DNA of 64,000 bases from positions 290,881,533 to 290,945,532 of the forward strand of contig CM041778.1 in assembly GCA_023374045.1 (NCBI GenBank). The letters are read 5' to 3'. Source of the DNA: Limonium bicolor (taxonomy: Eukaryota > Streptophyta > Magnoliopsida > Caryophyllales > Plumbaginaceae). Under the pieces are notes generated by a model. That model made no database searches and was not told the origin of the DNA. It worked only from the letters and a program-made list of their open reading frames with translations. The translations under genes and the position numbers were made by a program. Shown piece after piece: positions 34,433-46,040 of the stretch. The first letter of the stretch is position 1. Each line of letters starts with the position of its first letter.

Positions 34433-35635
34433 TCTCAGGATTTAGGCTTACCTGTTTCCAAGGTGTCCATTATTAGCTGACAAAAGGAAGTGGGCCGAAT
34501 GATACTAGGGTGAAGATGACGCTTCACAAGGTAGATCGAAGACCAAGCCAGCCTTACACTGAAAGGAAGTGGGCCAGGATGCCCAGAAAGTGAGGTTGTT
34601 GGGATGGAGTACTTCAGATTGGAATTTGGACTGAAATCTAAACGGATGGCTTTGATCATGCCTAAGAGGTGACACCTAGATCTATGGTTTTGGGATAGGG
34701 CCATGATAAGAAGTCTACCTAGATTAGAACGAGCCCTTGGGCCGGAATGTGTTTAGGCCTGAAGTAAAGCACATGAGCCGGAATGGTCCCTAAATCACAA
34801 ATGGGCCTAACTTTCTTCGGGCCAGAGAAGATGGTTGCTAAGCCGAAAAAGATTTTATTTTCAGGACTTGTGAGTTATTTCAAGTTTGGGTGGATTTCCT
34901 TTTTATGGGCCTAGAACTAATTGGATAATTCAAAATGGGCCAGAAGAGAAATCACCTAAGTCTAGGCTTTTGGGCCGAAGCCCGAACGACTCACATGTTA
35001 AACCAAACAGGGCCTCTGGGCCGCAAACAAATAGAGCTGCCAATTCGTGTTGGGCTAGGTTGATGTAGGAGAAGTTCCTATCAATCTCTAGGCTGGGTAG
35101 TGGGCCGATCATACAAGCAAACAAGGCCCACACAAATTCAACATGTCCTCACTTGGCGTTTAAATCAAACTGGGTATGGATCGATCCGGAGAGGTGCTTG
35201 GGGCATGGGCCCAGGTCACCTCAAAGGAATAGGGCTTGCACGCTATTCTCTTTGGGCTTCCCCACTTTTTTCACATCACCTAAAGGTGTGCGTCTGCGGC
35301 CGGGTCTTTGACTGACCAAACAATGGGCTGGTAAGGGTACTGCCAGGAAAATGCTTGGGGCTAAAGCCCAGGTATTAAGGGGGTGTGGTTAGACGACACC
35401 CTCCTCTTTTCCCCCACTTATTCACATCACCTAAAAGGTGTGAGTCCCTGACAGGGGACCCTCAAATGGGTCCCGGGGTGAAATCGGTTTGTGGACCCTC
35501 GCTCTCATATGATGCAAGGTGCAGGAAATTAAAGTGCGCACAAAAGTAAACAAACAAAGTAATAAAGCCAAACATAAACATTTTCGAGTTAAGCCCTCTT
35601 TCTTAAAATTAAACAAGTTAAATTAAGAAGTTTAT
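34433..35635 (-). other. TR-GAG 5' leader
   Basis: 1.2 kb between primer site and gag, rich in GGGCC words. An imperfect duplication of about 145 bp (35190-35450) is marked by GCTTGGGGC and TCACATCACCTAAA repeated in both halves. No gene. Confidence 0.6.
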
Positions 35636-35653
35636 TCCCCAGCAGAGTCGCCA
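35636..35653 (-). other. TR-GAG primer binding site
   Basis: Sense TGGCGACTCTGCTGGGGA three bases after the 5' LTR. It pairs with a tRNA 3' end of UCGCCA, as in tRNA-Arg, the primer type known for Ogre-like elements. The match beyond the first 7-8 bases was not checked against a tRNA set. Confidence 0.7.
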
Positions 35654-35656
35654 GTC

Positions 35657-37422
35657 TGTGAGCCTCGATTTTAAACCCTATCCTATGTGATTAAGTTGAT
35701 TAGGATCTAGTCGGGTTTTAGGTCCACTTATAACCTAAGATTAATAACTATGTCATAACAATAATTATTAAAACCTAAGCTAGCTCACTGGAACCTATTA
35801 TGAGTCGCCACCTAATTTTAACCTAGATCAAATTAGGAAAGGAGAGTTCGGGTTCGGGGGCTTGATATTCGACTTAATTAGGGTTCAATTACTTTCATTA
35901 CCCCTAGAAGTCGTTTCTCTCTTACTTAGTTTAATTACGGCTTATTACGAGTCGTTTTAACCTAAGTGCGCACTTCTGTTTTTTTTATTTTTTAACGTTT
36001 TTTGACAGAAAATTAAAGTGGAAATTAAAATACCTAAACTAGGGTTTCGGAGGCAGAATTAGGTCAAGTTTTGTTTTCGTCCGTAGCACGGACCTAATGT
36101 CCGAACCACGGACCCTAGTTAACTTAATTACACAGAAAAGTCAAATTAAAGGAAAACAAAAATTTGCAAAGTCCGGGGCCACGGACAGGATGTCCGTGGG
36201 CCCGGACATTATTAGAAAAACCTAATTTTGAATTTTTAAAATCCCGCCGCCGTCCGTGGGTGTCCGTGGTCTCGGACAACGCGTCCGAGGTCCCGGACCA
36301 TAGGTCCGAGGTCACGGACCACCCACGGACAGGGGTTTTCAGAAGGTTCCCGAGGGTGTTTTGAGCTCAAATTTTATGGGTGTGTAGCCTGAAAGATGTA
36401 CAAGACGTTAGTGATTGAAAGTTTTCAATTTGAATTCGAATTAAGCACGAAACTTAGCAAACAAGTTATCTGACAGAGGCTTAAATAAACAGCAATACAG
36501 AAGCCTACGAAGGTTAGTTTGAGCCCAAATTTTGAGGCAAGACAGATAATACCGTGGTGAATCAGGGAAGTGGAGTTTCTACCTGTTTTACCTTCGGATT
36601 CACAACGTTTCTTCACACCGGGACTCGTCGAGTGCTCCGTTGATGGCAGACCCGAGAGGATTTCGACCCAAGCTTCTGGTTGTTGGTTGTTCTTGCTGTT
36701 CTTCACGTTTTAGAGGTGTTTTTGTGAGGTTTTGATGATTATTGGTGCTTTGGGGATTGGAAAACGTGTTTAGATGGTGATTTCGGGGGATTTTCAGTAT
36801 GATTTGGGTGGCCGGGTGTTGGAAAACGTGAGAGAGAGAGAGGAGGCCGTGTTTTCTGACTCTCTAGGGTTCTTCAGCATGTGAGGTTCTGATTTTATCC
36901 AAAAACCTATCCCCTTATATAGACTTCCTTAAAGATAAAGAGAATCTAGTAAAAGTAAGATTTTTCGATATTTTAACTAGTAACTTCCCAAAGGAATTTT
37001 GCTATGAAATTTTAACCACATGTCAAGAATGGATATTATGAATTTTCTGAGGTGGAAACGAATTTTTTAAATGCTGGAGCATTTTTAAATTGAATTTCTC
37101 GTCAGATTCATCAGAAATTGCTAGAAAATTATTGGAAATTCGAAAAATCAAAATTCCAACGCCATTATGCTTAAAATGTCATCCTCTATCATGGGTTAAA
37201 ATATCAAAACATTTCGAGCTGATTTGGGCACCCTTTGGAGGAGAGAGAAAGCCTATAGGAGAACTCAGAAGCCTTAAAAATTACGAAAACGCCCCTGACA
37301 ACGACAAAACTGCTCCTCTGGCCCTGGAACACGCCGAGGGCCGGAGTCTCTTACTGTTTGATGGAGATGGCTCTCACAACCTCGTAGACCTTAACCAGGG
37401 GGTCAAAATTTTGGGTATAACA
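35657..37422 (-). repeat. TR-GAG 5' LTR
   Basis: 1,766 bp, TATA box at 36914-36921 (minus), inverted-repeat cluster at 36075-36340. It lies next to the primer site. Confidence 0.95.
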
Positions 37423-39666
37423 GACACCTAACAACATAGTCTGTCACATCTTTCTTCATACCGGTCCACCAGAAATATCTCTTCATACTCTTGTACATTT
37501 TTGAAGCTCCGGGGTGAATAGAAGTAGATGAACAGTGTGATTCACTCAGTATGCGCTCCTTCAGCTCAGCGCTACTTCGTGGAATACAGAGTCGGCCATT
37601 CAGCCTGATCAAACCATCAACACGAAGTCAGAAGTCATACTTCTGACCTTCGAATGTGCCGTCGATAAGCTTCTGTTTGATCTCTTGCATGTACTGATCT
37701 GACATCTGAGCACTCCGCACCTCTTCAACCAAGCTAGAGTGAGAGATAAGCGAATGGAGAGAGTGTGCTCGGCGACTCAATGCATCAGCTACAATATTTG
37801 CTTTACCTTCCTTGTACTGAAGGTTAATATTGTAATCGGTAAGGAATTCAACCCATCTTCTTTGCCTCATGTTCAGCTTCTTCTGAGTGAACAGGTATTT
37901 CAAACTCTTATGATCTGAATAAATAGTCACATTCACTCCAAACAAATGGTGTCGCCATATCTTCAATGCGAAGACAATGGCACCCAATTCTAGATCGTGT
38001 GTAGGATAGTTTTCTTCATGTCGCTTCAACTGTCGGGAGGCGTAAGCCACGACCTTCCCGTGTTGCATCAAAACACAACCCATTCCTTTACCTGATGCGT
38101 CACAGTACACCTCAAAACCATCAGTACCCTCTGGTATAGTAAGAATTGGTGCAGAAGTCAAAGCATCCTTGAGCTTCTGAAATGCGCTCTCACAGTCCAC
38201 AGTCCAATCAAACGGTGCATCCTTCTTTGTTAAGGATGTCAATGGTTTCGAAACACTAGAAAAATTCCTCACAAACCTTCGATAATAACCTGCAAGACCG
38301 AGGAAGCTCCGGATGTCGGCAACCGTCTTCGGTCTAGGCCAGGTGCGCACAACATCAATCTTGGCCGGATCCACAGCGATCCCGGCCTCGGAAATAACAT
38401 GACCAAGAAAAGAGACTTGGTCCAACCAAAATTCACACTTCGAGAACTTCGCATAAAGCTGGTTCTATCTTAACGTCTGCAATACACTCCTCATGTGATT
38501 TTCATGCTCAACCTTGGACTTAGAATAAATGAGAATATCATCGATGAAAACAACTACTGACTTGTCCAACTGCTCTCGAAACAACCGATTCATCAAGTCC
38601 ATAAACTTTGCTGGTGCATTAGACAACCCAAACGGCATGACCGTGAATTCATAGTGCCCATATCTGGTACGGAAAGCGGTCTTCTCAATATCACTGTCCT
38701 TGATCGCAATCTGATGGTAACCCGATCGCAAGTCGATCTTAGAGAATACAAATGCACCTCTCAGCTGATCAAATAAATCATCGATACGTGGCAATGGGTA
38801 ACGGTTCTTCACCGTCACAGCATTCAGCTCTCTGTAGTCGATGCAGAGGCGGAGACTCCCATCCTTTTTCTTCACAAAAAGGACTGGTGCTCCCTATGGT
38901 GAAACGCTAGGGCGGATAAATCCCTTGTCTAGTAGGTCTCGTAGCTGCTCCTTGAGTTTAGTCATCTCAGCTGGAGCCATACGGTAGGGCGCCTTCGCTA
39001 TAGGTCCGGTGCCCGGTACCAAGTCAATCTCAAACTCAACTGCCCGTGTAGGCGGCATGCCTGGGAGCTCCTTAGGAAAGACATCAGGAAACTCCGACAC
39101 AACCGGCACATCTGGGCTAAACTCAGGGTCTCTCTCCATGTCCTGGACATAGCAGAGGTATACATCATTCTTTCTTCTGATCTCATGAAACATGGCCATG
39201 GCGGAGATGATCTGTGTCGAAGGCTCCCTGGGCCTCTGGCGGTATGAGATGGTAACCCCAGACGGACTCCTAAGAAGTAGACGGTGCTCGGCACATAGGA
39301 TTCTGCCCTTGTACCGCTCCAACCAGTTCATCCCCACAATCACACCAAATCCGAGCCCCTCGAACTCTATCAAGTCGATCGGGAACTCTTCATTCTTAAT
39401 TCAAACGGTGGCATCTCGGTAATAACGGGTGCATCTGATCCGCTCCTTAGACGGGAGAGTGACTAGGAAGTCAGGCATCTCCTCCCCGTCTAGCCCCAGT
39501 CTCCTCGCAAATGAGAGTGAGACAAATGTATGTGAGGCTCCAGAGTCAAACAAGATCGACGCATCCACGCCATTCACTGGGAAGGTACCAGTGAGGATAG
39601 TGCCGCTTCTGCCGGCCTCTGCCTCTGTACACACACTCAGTGTACCTTCCGTCCCGAGTGCAGCGC
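37423..39666 (-). pseudogene. GypB int1 pol, 5' half: protease, RT, RNase H, integrase zinc finger
   Basis: Begins at a predicted splice acceptor (TTAG before 39666). Protease has LFDSGASHTFVS (about 39550). RT shows [48 protein letters not shown] and the catalytic FIDD (about 38550). RNase H has [13 protein letters not shown] (about 38095), [20 protein letters not shown] and [12 protein letters not shown]. The integrase HHCC finger (SHCSSTSIHPG) is cut by TR-GAG between its two Cys residues (RCL/TCQ). Stops: TGA 39401-39403 (CGA in int2), TAG 38894-38896 (TGG expected), TAG 38465-38467, TGA 37628-37630 (shared with int2). Not functional. Confidence 0.92.
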
Positions 39667-39738
39667 CTAATTTATTTCATAAACTTGATAAGTATATTGG
39701 TAACAACACGGGTGGAATGCTTAAGAATTCAACACTGC

Positions 39739-39744
39739 TTTATT
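39739..39744 (-). promoter_or_regulatory. Poly(A) signal after the int1 AlkB exon
   Basis: Sense AATAAA within GAATAAAGCAGTGTTG, 126 bases after the AlkB stop and 73 bases before the protease splice acceptor. The same word and context occur in int2 (49464-49469) and in the diverged GypA (56003-56008). Confidence 0.6.
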
Positions 39745-39869
39745 CATAAAACTCATCATTACATCATGATGGTATTACATTGGCTACATAGCTCGATAAC
39801 TTAGTATACTTACAGCATCACATACTCGACATACAACTGATTTCACACTTTACATGATTACACATAACT

Positions 39870-40609
39870 TCAAAACTGTCTAAAGGTTAAGTTCAAACGT
39901 CCAGGTTTCATGTGTGTGGCATTGATTATTGTCGGAGGTGCCATATTCAGTTTGATCTTCTTGATACCATGATACAGCATCCTCGACTGCCCACCCATGA
40001 TTAGCACATCTCCAGACTCCAATACTAACTTCCTTGCAAGGTCCGCACGCTTCTGCTCGCCATACATAAACACTGCGGTATCACCAATGGACCAAGACAC
40101 CACGGGTACTCCCTTACTAAGAGACTCGGGTGTCTCATCCTTGTCTTGGTGTAAACCCAATCTTCCACCTTTTTGGTAGAAATTGACAATACATAAGTCC
40201 GCCTCGATACTTGGGGTTTGTTCCGGTTCAACTTGCTGAGCAATTCCCACGGTGTGGTTAACAACCGCAAGGAACTCCTCCGGTACACTCGGTATGGTAG
40301 CTCCATCTTCAGCTCGTGTGTCTTGATATGACTTGATATAAGGATTCCAATCCTTACCAATGCACATCATCTTCAAATTCATTTTCGCCCCACTTGGGTA
40401 TTCGGGTGTGTAGAAACCTCCTGGTGCTGCTCCAAGCTCGTTGCATCGTCGAATGATATGGATTTGCGCTTCGGGTGTCAAGTATCCTTTTAATAATATC
40501 ATACCTGGTTGGATAACCTGACACTGTTCTGTCGGATAGTCGGCAATGTCGATGGTGGTATCTCCAGGGTTCGGTGTGGGTGGGATTGGATAACAAATAT
40601 TGAAAGTTC
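39870..40609 (-). CDS. AlkB-like 2OG-Fe(II) dioxygenase exon in GypB int1
   Basis: Open exon of about 246 residues from the predicted acceptor (TTAG before 40609) to the stop at 39870-39872, with no break. It opens FNICYPIP, continues PGMILLKGYLTPEAQ, APGGFYTPEY and LKMMCIGKDWNPY. The jelly-roll core has the metal site LHQDKDE (His 40149-40151, Asp 40143-40145) and the distal His in LYHGI (39969-39971). The 2-oxoglutarate motif GRLNLTFR is at 39870-39904. This set is diagnostic for AlkB dioxygenases, which remove methyl groups from DNA or RNA bases. Sequence style is closest to plant ALKBH1-like proteins, as I recall them. It sits between gag zinc knuckles and protease, so it is part of the element. 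Substrate is unknown. Confidence 0.92.
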
Positions 40610-40740
40610 CTAAGGTTTATAAATTCCTAATTTAGGTGGTTTTCACATTATACTTTAACTCATTACTTATGTGGTTATACCTTTGGACCCACTAACACAC
40701 ATGCATGGAATGCGGTAAGCAAACACTAATCTCACTTAAC
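40610..40740 (-). other. Predicted intron between gag and AlkB (int1)
   Basis: Acceptor TTAG/GAACTTTC at 40609. Two phase-1 donors are possible: C/GTTAAG with G at 40740, or G/GTACCC with G at 40755; either joins gag to AlkB in frame. The first is weak, and a stronger-looking GTGAGA (GTAAGA in int2) starts just after the gag stop but would not keep the frame. Confidence 0.55.
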
Positions 40741-41100
40741 GGTTTAAGGGGGTACCCGGTCTAGAAGACGATCCTGGTGCCTCTGACCGGTCCACCACAT
40801 TCAAGGCAGCCTTGCCTGCTCCCGGCCCCTTCCCCTTCTGGGACTCAGTATTCCCTTGCCCCAGGGATGGCTGATAAGTAGTCTTCGGGCCTTCAGTGGT
40901 CGTAGTGGCCTTACCCTTCCATTGCCCTCTAGGCCTATAGTTTCTGCCATCGGGGTTGCTGTAGCACTCAAAGTCACGGTGCCCCAGCTTCTTGCAGTAA
41001 TGGCACTGCACATCATTCCATTTGCAGTCCTTACCAGGATGGTCACCTTTGCACCACTTACAGAAGTAGTGGCGCTCCGGTCCAGAGCCCGTACTGGCTG

Positions 41101-41180
41101 CTATCACAACACACAATCAATACACACTTCGCAACATAACAATACATACTTGAATCTGATATTCGAAATTTATTAGTTAC
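41101..41180 (-). other. Predicted gag intron 2 (int1)
   Basis: 80 bp, AAGG/GTAACTAAT ... TTGTGATAG/CAGCC. Removing it joins HPPKG to AASTG in frame (phase 1). The intron has in-frame stops. The matching intron in int2 is 50788-50866. Confidence 0.75.
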
Positions 41181-41442
41181 CCTTGGGCGGGTGAGAGCGT
41201 AAGGGCTTAGCCGCATAGGCATAAGTGAGCTTCAGCGGCTCCTCAGTGGTAGTGGGCTGGGCTTGGCCCTTGCCATCTTGCTGCTGCTGGCCCTTCTGAG
41301 GCTGAGGGTAAGGTTTCCTCTTCTTCCCTCCTTGGTACCCTTGCGAGCTTTGGCCCTCGCTCGAGACCTTGCGCTTATGCGCATTCTCCTCGTCCCTTAG
41401 ACGGACGGTGATCTCCACCTTAGCAGCGGCATGATAGCACTC

Positions 41443-41534
41443 CTGAGTATCAAGGTGTTAGTCATGCCCCGCAACACATTTACACACTCCATACAACATT
41501 ACTCATTCACACTTAGACATTATTGGAAATTTAC
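41443..41534 (-). other. Predicted gag intron 1 (int1)
   Basis: 92 bp, TTGCAG/GTAAATTTCC ... GATACTCAG/GAGTGC, phase 0, with strong consensus at both ends. It joins YNTLQ to ECYHAA, restoring a continuous capsid region. The int2 equivalent is 51128-51219. Confidence 0.82.
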
Positions 41535-42362
41535 CTGCAAGGTATTGTACTCGGCTGGCCCCATGCCATAGCGTAGGCGGTGGCTCAACCCACTGTAGAA
41601 TCGGTTTACTAAGACCCGGTTTGAGTAACCAAGGTCGGGTAGAAGATGAACAAGGTCAGTGAAGGCGGTGTAGTAGTCGTCCACCGTCATTTTGTCCCCT
41701 TGTTTTAGACTGTCAAGCTCCAGGCGCTTCGCCTCTTGCACATGCACTGGGTAGTACTTGGCCCTTAGCAATGCCGTGTACTGCTCCCATCCAAAATCTG
41801 GATCGGCCACTTTCTCAGCCCTCACAAGCTTCCACCAGTTTCTAGCCGAACCCTTCAAATAATACGCAGCAAGACGGACCTTGGCCTCAGCAGGAACGGC
41901 CAAAGTCTCGTAGGCGGTCTCATGCTCCGAGATATACGCCTCTAATTTGGAAGGGTCGGTCTCCCCTTTGAAAGACGGGGGCCTCAAGTCGGCCAACGCT
42001 TTCACCCAATTAGTCACGCGTGGCTGTGGGTGGCGGTGGTTCAGGCTGATCCTGACCAATGGGCTGTTGCTGCCCTTGCTGCACTGCGGTCACTATTTGA
42101 GGTATTACTTGTGCTAGGGCGGCCGCTACAGCTTCGGCCATCATCTGTGCGGTGGGGTTATCCCCCGTGTCTCCTGGACCAGGCCCTCCACGGCCTCGTC
42201 CCCGCGGTCGCCCTGCCATCTGAACATACATGAGAGCACATTAGTATTGTGCTTACAAACTTGTCGTATCACTTGTTTATAACGTCCTTTGGACGACAAG
42301 GTTTAAATTTCCTAACTCGGTATATCCCTAAGCTCGGTAATCGGCAATCAGAGCGATACTTC

Positions 42363-42374
42363 GCTCTGATACCA
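42363..42374 (-). other. GypB int1 primer binding site (tRNA-iMet)
   Basis: Sense TGGTATCAGAGC, five bases inside LTR-b. Confidence 0.95.
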
Positions 42375-42379
42375 CTTTT

Positions 42380-45300
42380 TGTAACACCCCATCCATAACC
42401 TTAACACTTAATCAATAATCGCAGCGGAAATCATTCTTAAACATATACCAAATAGGGCGGTGTTACACGCCGTTAGCCACCCACGTGGCCAACAAGGCTG
42501 TAACTTACAATGTATCGGTCTGATTACGAGAATGCCGAGCATAATTACAACCTTACAAAATCACCTATCCAAAAGAATGACAATATACCGAGTGTAACTA
42601 TTCAAAAATCACCAACTGGCTTTACATCCGCCAAAAGTAAACGACCTCGAGTGTACAAACACTACTCGGGTTCAACATCCAAAAATAACAAAACATCAAC
42701 AACCTAGGATCTAAAGCCATTCTGCTTCCTCGATCCTCATCCTGCAAATAAACATAGCCCCCAAAGGGGGTCAGCAACCTTTTGCTGGCATGGTTAACGT
42801 GCAGCCCGCTGACTACCGGGATACACGTAACTATTTGTCATGATAACATGGCGTTGATTTTATCATACAACATGCATGTACTTAACAATAATTATTGTAA
42901 AACAATAACAGCACATACAAGGTGAAACAATTCACTTTAGGAAAACAACCAACATGGTTAGACAACTTGTAAGCCTAGAGGATGGCTTCATCCTCATGTT
43001 AAGCTTAACACATAACACATTACTGTTTGTTAGTCAATGAATAACTTAACTTAAAAGATGAGACGGGTGTGATTACCCGTACACATCAACACATAATTTC
43101 CCCCTAGCCCGAGTGGAAGTCAGGTAGGCAGCTTTGGCTAAGCTACGGGAGGTCGAATTCCCCAAAAAAGGAAGACTACCCTAACATAAGGAGAGAGCCG
43201 AATCTGATTCAGATGTCGACACCCATACATACACGCGTGACCGGAACGACCGGATTCCTCACTTCCCCGGTTAGCACTTGTTAGAAGTCCCACAATGGGA
43301 GCTTAACAATATCTCACACAAGTAAGTGTTTGAGTCAGTTAAACATACAAGGGAAGCAAGGCATAATTCAACAACACACATCACAACTAAACACACATAG
43401 CCGGGTTAGAATGTTCCTTCGGGTGGAAACGTTGTTACCGGATACCGTTCTCTTACGTCCCTAGCTTTGGTTAAATAAACAGTTAGCACGCATTCGAGGT
43501 TACCGGTATCGGTACACACACGTTACATTAATAATAAGAACTGTAAACTCATTTCATGATTTAATCTTACAAGGTCGTAAACACACAGAAAAACAAACAA
43601 CACACAAGCCGGTGTAAACCGGTAGGCAACAGACTGCAAGAAAACCATACCTTGGTCCTTGCTGCTAGTGTTCCACCGTACGTGGTTCCTAAACACGATT
43701 GATAACATCGGTTAATTAATATACGAGACCTTTATTAATTTATCACTTCACTTCCCTTGTTTATTTTTCTTTCACACTTAATTATGATTTTTCCATCTTT
43801 TTAGTTGTTATTATTACCCACCTATATGTTATAGACAAACCCCCGCAGACGGAAGTCAAAACGGGGCTTAAACGAGCAATTTATGTTGAAAACTGTGACA
43901 TGTCCGAACTTGTGTCCGGACATCAATGTTCGGACACAAGTCGAGACTTGAAAGGTGAAAACTGGCATCTGTCCGAACTTGTGTCCGGACATCTAAGTTC
44001 GGACACAAGTCGAGACGAAATCTGGAAAATTTTTCAACCGTCCGAACTTGTGTCCGGACATCTAAGTTCGGACACAAGTCGAATGAAAATCCGAGAAAAC
44101 TCTTTCAAGTGTCCGAACTTCCAATGTTCGGACGGAAGTCCGGACACACCTAAAACTCCGAAAAAATTTTCCGCAACGAGGCATGTCCGAACTTCCAAGT
44201 CCGGACGGAAGTTCGGACGTGCCTGGAAGTTCATAAAACAGTGGCGTTTTCTACACCAAAAATACACCCAAACCATACACAACTTTTGGCATTATCTCCC
44301 CATGGTTATTACATGTTTCCCCCACATTATTTAGCCCACCAAAACACTTTGACCACACTCATTCCAAAACACAATTTTGTATACAAATCCCATCATTTAA
44401 CAACAACACCACAATGCACACAACCCTTAAAGTTTGGCACTTAAACAACAACAATTTAAGCACTGAATTTCCTCATATTATTAGCAACACCTGCATTTCA
44501 CTGAGCATTTTATATTTGCACAAACATAAACACCCTCATACATCACACACTAGTTTAAGGTAGGTTAATTACCTTTGGTTTTCTTTTCAAAACTTTCCTC
44601 TTCTCTTCACTTCTTGTTCCTCAATCGGTACTCAATCGGATAATTTGCTACACTAATGACCAAGCCAAGATAGCCACAATGAGTATTTGGGGTTTATGAT
44701 TCCATTAACCCTAGAATTTAGAATTTGCTTGAACACATTGGAGGGAATTACCTTCTATTTCAAAATGAAATGTTTGGCAATGGAATTAGGGCTAGCTCCA
44801 ACTCCTCTTGAAGATTTAACAAACTTGAATATGAAGAGAAACAATGGTGTTCAACACACATAAAAATCGGTTACCCTAAAATGGGGGAATGAACAGATTT
44901 TTGAGTTACTTCTTACCTTAGCACAACAAGGAGATGATGGGCTTCAAGAATATGAAGTTTCTTCTTCAAAATGTAGTACACCCATGGAAATGAAGTATGG
45001 TGTTTTGAGATTTTGAAAGGTATAAAATAATCCCCAAGGTGAGAGGAGTATTTTGGTGAAAGAATTTCTTGATTTAGAGCTAGAATGAAGAAGTTACAAG
45101 GAGATGAAGTTGGGTTGTTTTGTTGGCTTGCAAATCGCCATGGTTAGCAACAAGAAGAGAAAAAGAGAGCTGGGTGAGGGGGAAGGAACCGTGAGTGAAG
45201 AGAATGAAGGGAAGAGAGAGAGTGTGAGAGGGTATAGAGAGTATAGTGTGTGAGGAATAAAGTGTATTTTATTGTTTTGTATTTTAGTAAATAAGTAGAG

Positions 45301-45710
45301 TTAATGAGGTAGAGAAGGAGAGGGTAAAATCTGATTTTATTTTACAATGTGAATGAGAGTGGCACTTGGTCATTAGCAGATAACACCCGTTAATTCCCGA
45401 ACTGTTAGTTTTAACAGTTCGGGTTGGTTTCCGGAATATTTTTTGATTCTAAAAAAAATTCTTAGACTTTAATTAGTATATAATTATAGTTATAAAATCA
45501 ACTATAATTTATACAAGTCCGTTTTAAACGTTTAAGGTCACATTTTTCGGTTTTCTCAAAAAACGTGATTAAAGTCTCGTTTATGCTTTTAATCCATTAT
45601 ATGGATTCGTTTCCTTCGGGAATTTCTCCCACATGTTCATAGTGACTAATTAAGTCTTAAAATATATTAATTATGTAATTGACTAACATATTAAGGTTTG
45701 GGGTATTTCA
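42380..45710 (-). repeat. GypB LTR-b (shared middle LTR)
   Basis: 3,331 bp from TGTAACACC to GGTATTTCA. It abuts the int1 primer site on one side and the int2 polypurine tract on the other, so both internal regions use it. About 25 differences from LTR-c were seen by eye. No gene inside. Confidence 0.95.
43900..44222. repeat. GypB LTR inverted-repeat array (LTR-b copy)
   Basis: Five hairpin units as in LTR-a; the third unit here has GTCCGGACATC where LTR-a has GTCCAGACATC. Confidence 0.9.
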
Positions 45711-46040
45711 ATCTACCCCCCTTAAAAGAACTTTGTCCCCAAAGTTCGCACTTCCCACACGCATCTTAAATATTAGGACACGGGGGTTACTTCTAAAACA
45801 ACATTTTCATAACAACATACTTTACATGGCATCAGACTCAAGGTCTCCATAACAAAACATTACTTAGACTTAAAAGTCTATAACATAACAACATCAACAA
45901 ACGTCACTTAGACTTAGAAGTCTATAACATAACAACATAGACATGTATTCCAATACATGCCGTACATACATACATACATAACCGAAACGGCTCTACCCCC
46001 CTTAAATAGGGGTACGCCCCGTACCCTATACATACAAACA
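45711..46040 (-). other. GypB int2 3' untranslated region with polypurine tract
   Basis: Sense tract AAGGGGGGTAGAT next to LTR-b (45711-45723), then the duplicated AGACTTAAAAGTCT region. No gene. Confidence 0.8.

Larger units (their letters stand above)
27443..37422 (-). mobile_element. TR-GAG: gag-only LTR retrotransposon, Tat/Ogre-like
   Basis: A 9,980-bp element bounded by LTRs of 1,772 and 1,766 bp, with perfect duplication GACAC. On the minus strand: 5' LTR, primer site, a 1.2-kb leader, one intact gag ORF, 2.2 kb of noncoding DNA, five tandem-repeat arrays, polypurine tract, 3' LTR. No protease, RT or integrase is recognised in the 6.4-kb interior. The primer site (TGGCGACTCTGCTGGGGA, pairing with a tRNA ending UCGCCA), the gag type and 3' tandem repeats recall the Tat/Ogre lineage. 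It would need enzymes from a partner element. Confidence 0.93.
40741..42231 (-). pseudogene. GypB int1 gag (three exons)
   Basis: Exon 1 is 42231-41535: an Arg/Gly-rich start (MAGRPRGRGRGG), QMMAEAVAAALAQVIPQIVT, then the capsid domain with KGSARNWWKLVRAEK, AKYYPVHVQEAKRLELDSLKQG and HRLRYGMGPAEYNTLQ. Exon 2 is 41442-41181: ECYHAAAKVEITVRLRDEE then a basic/Gln-rich tract. Exon 3 is 41100-40741: two zinc knuckles CKWCKGDHPGKDC and CHYCKKLGHRDFEC, ending at TAA 40736-40738. Both joins keep the frame. A two-base loss near 42030 shifts exon 1 relative to int2, so this copy is broken unless that is a sequence error. Confidence 0.85.

Noticed and set aside
39870..40609. AlkB as an independent host gene or a random neighbour
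   Set aside because: The same exon lies at the same place in int2 and in GypA, between gag and protease and inside the LTRs, so it belongs to the elements.
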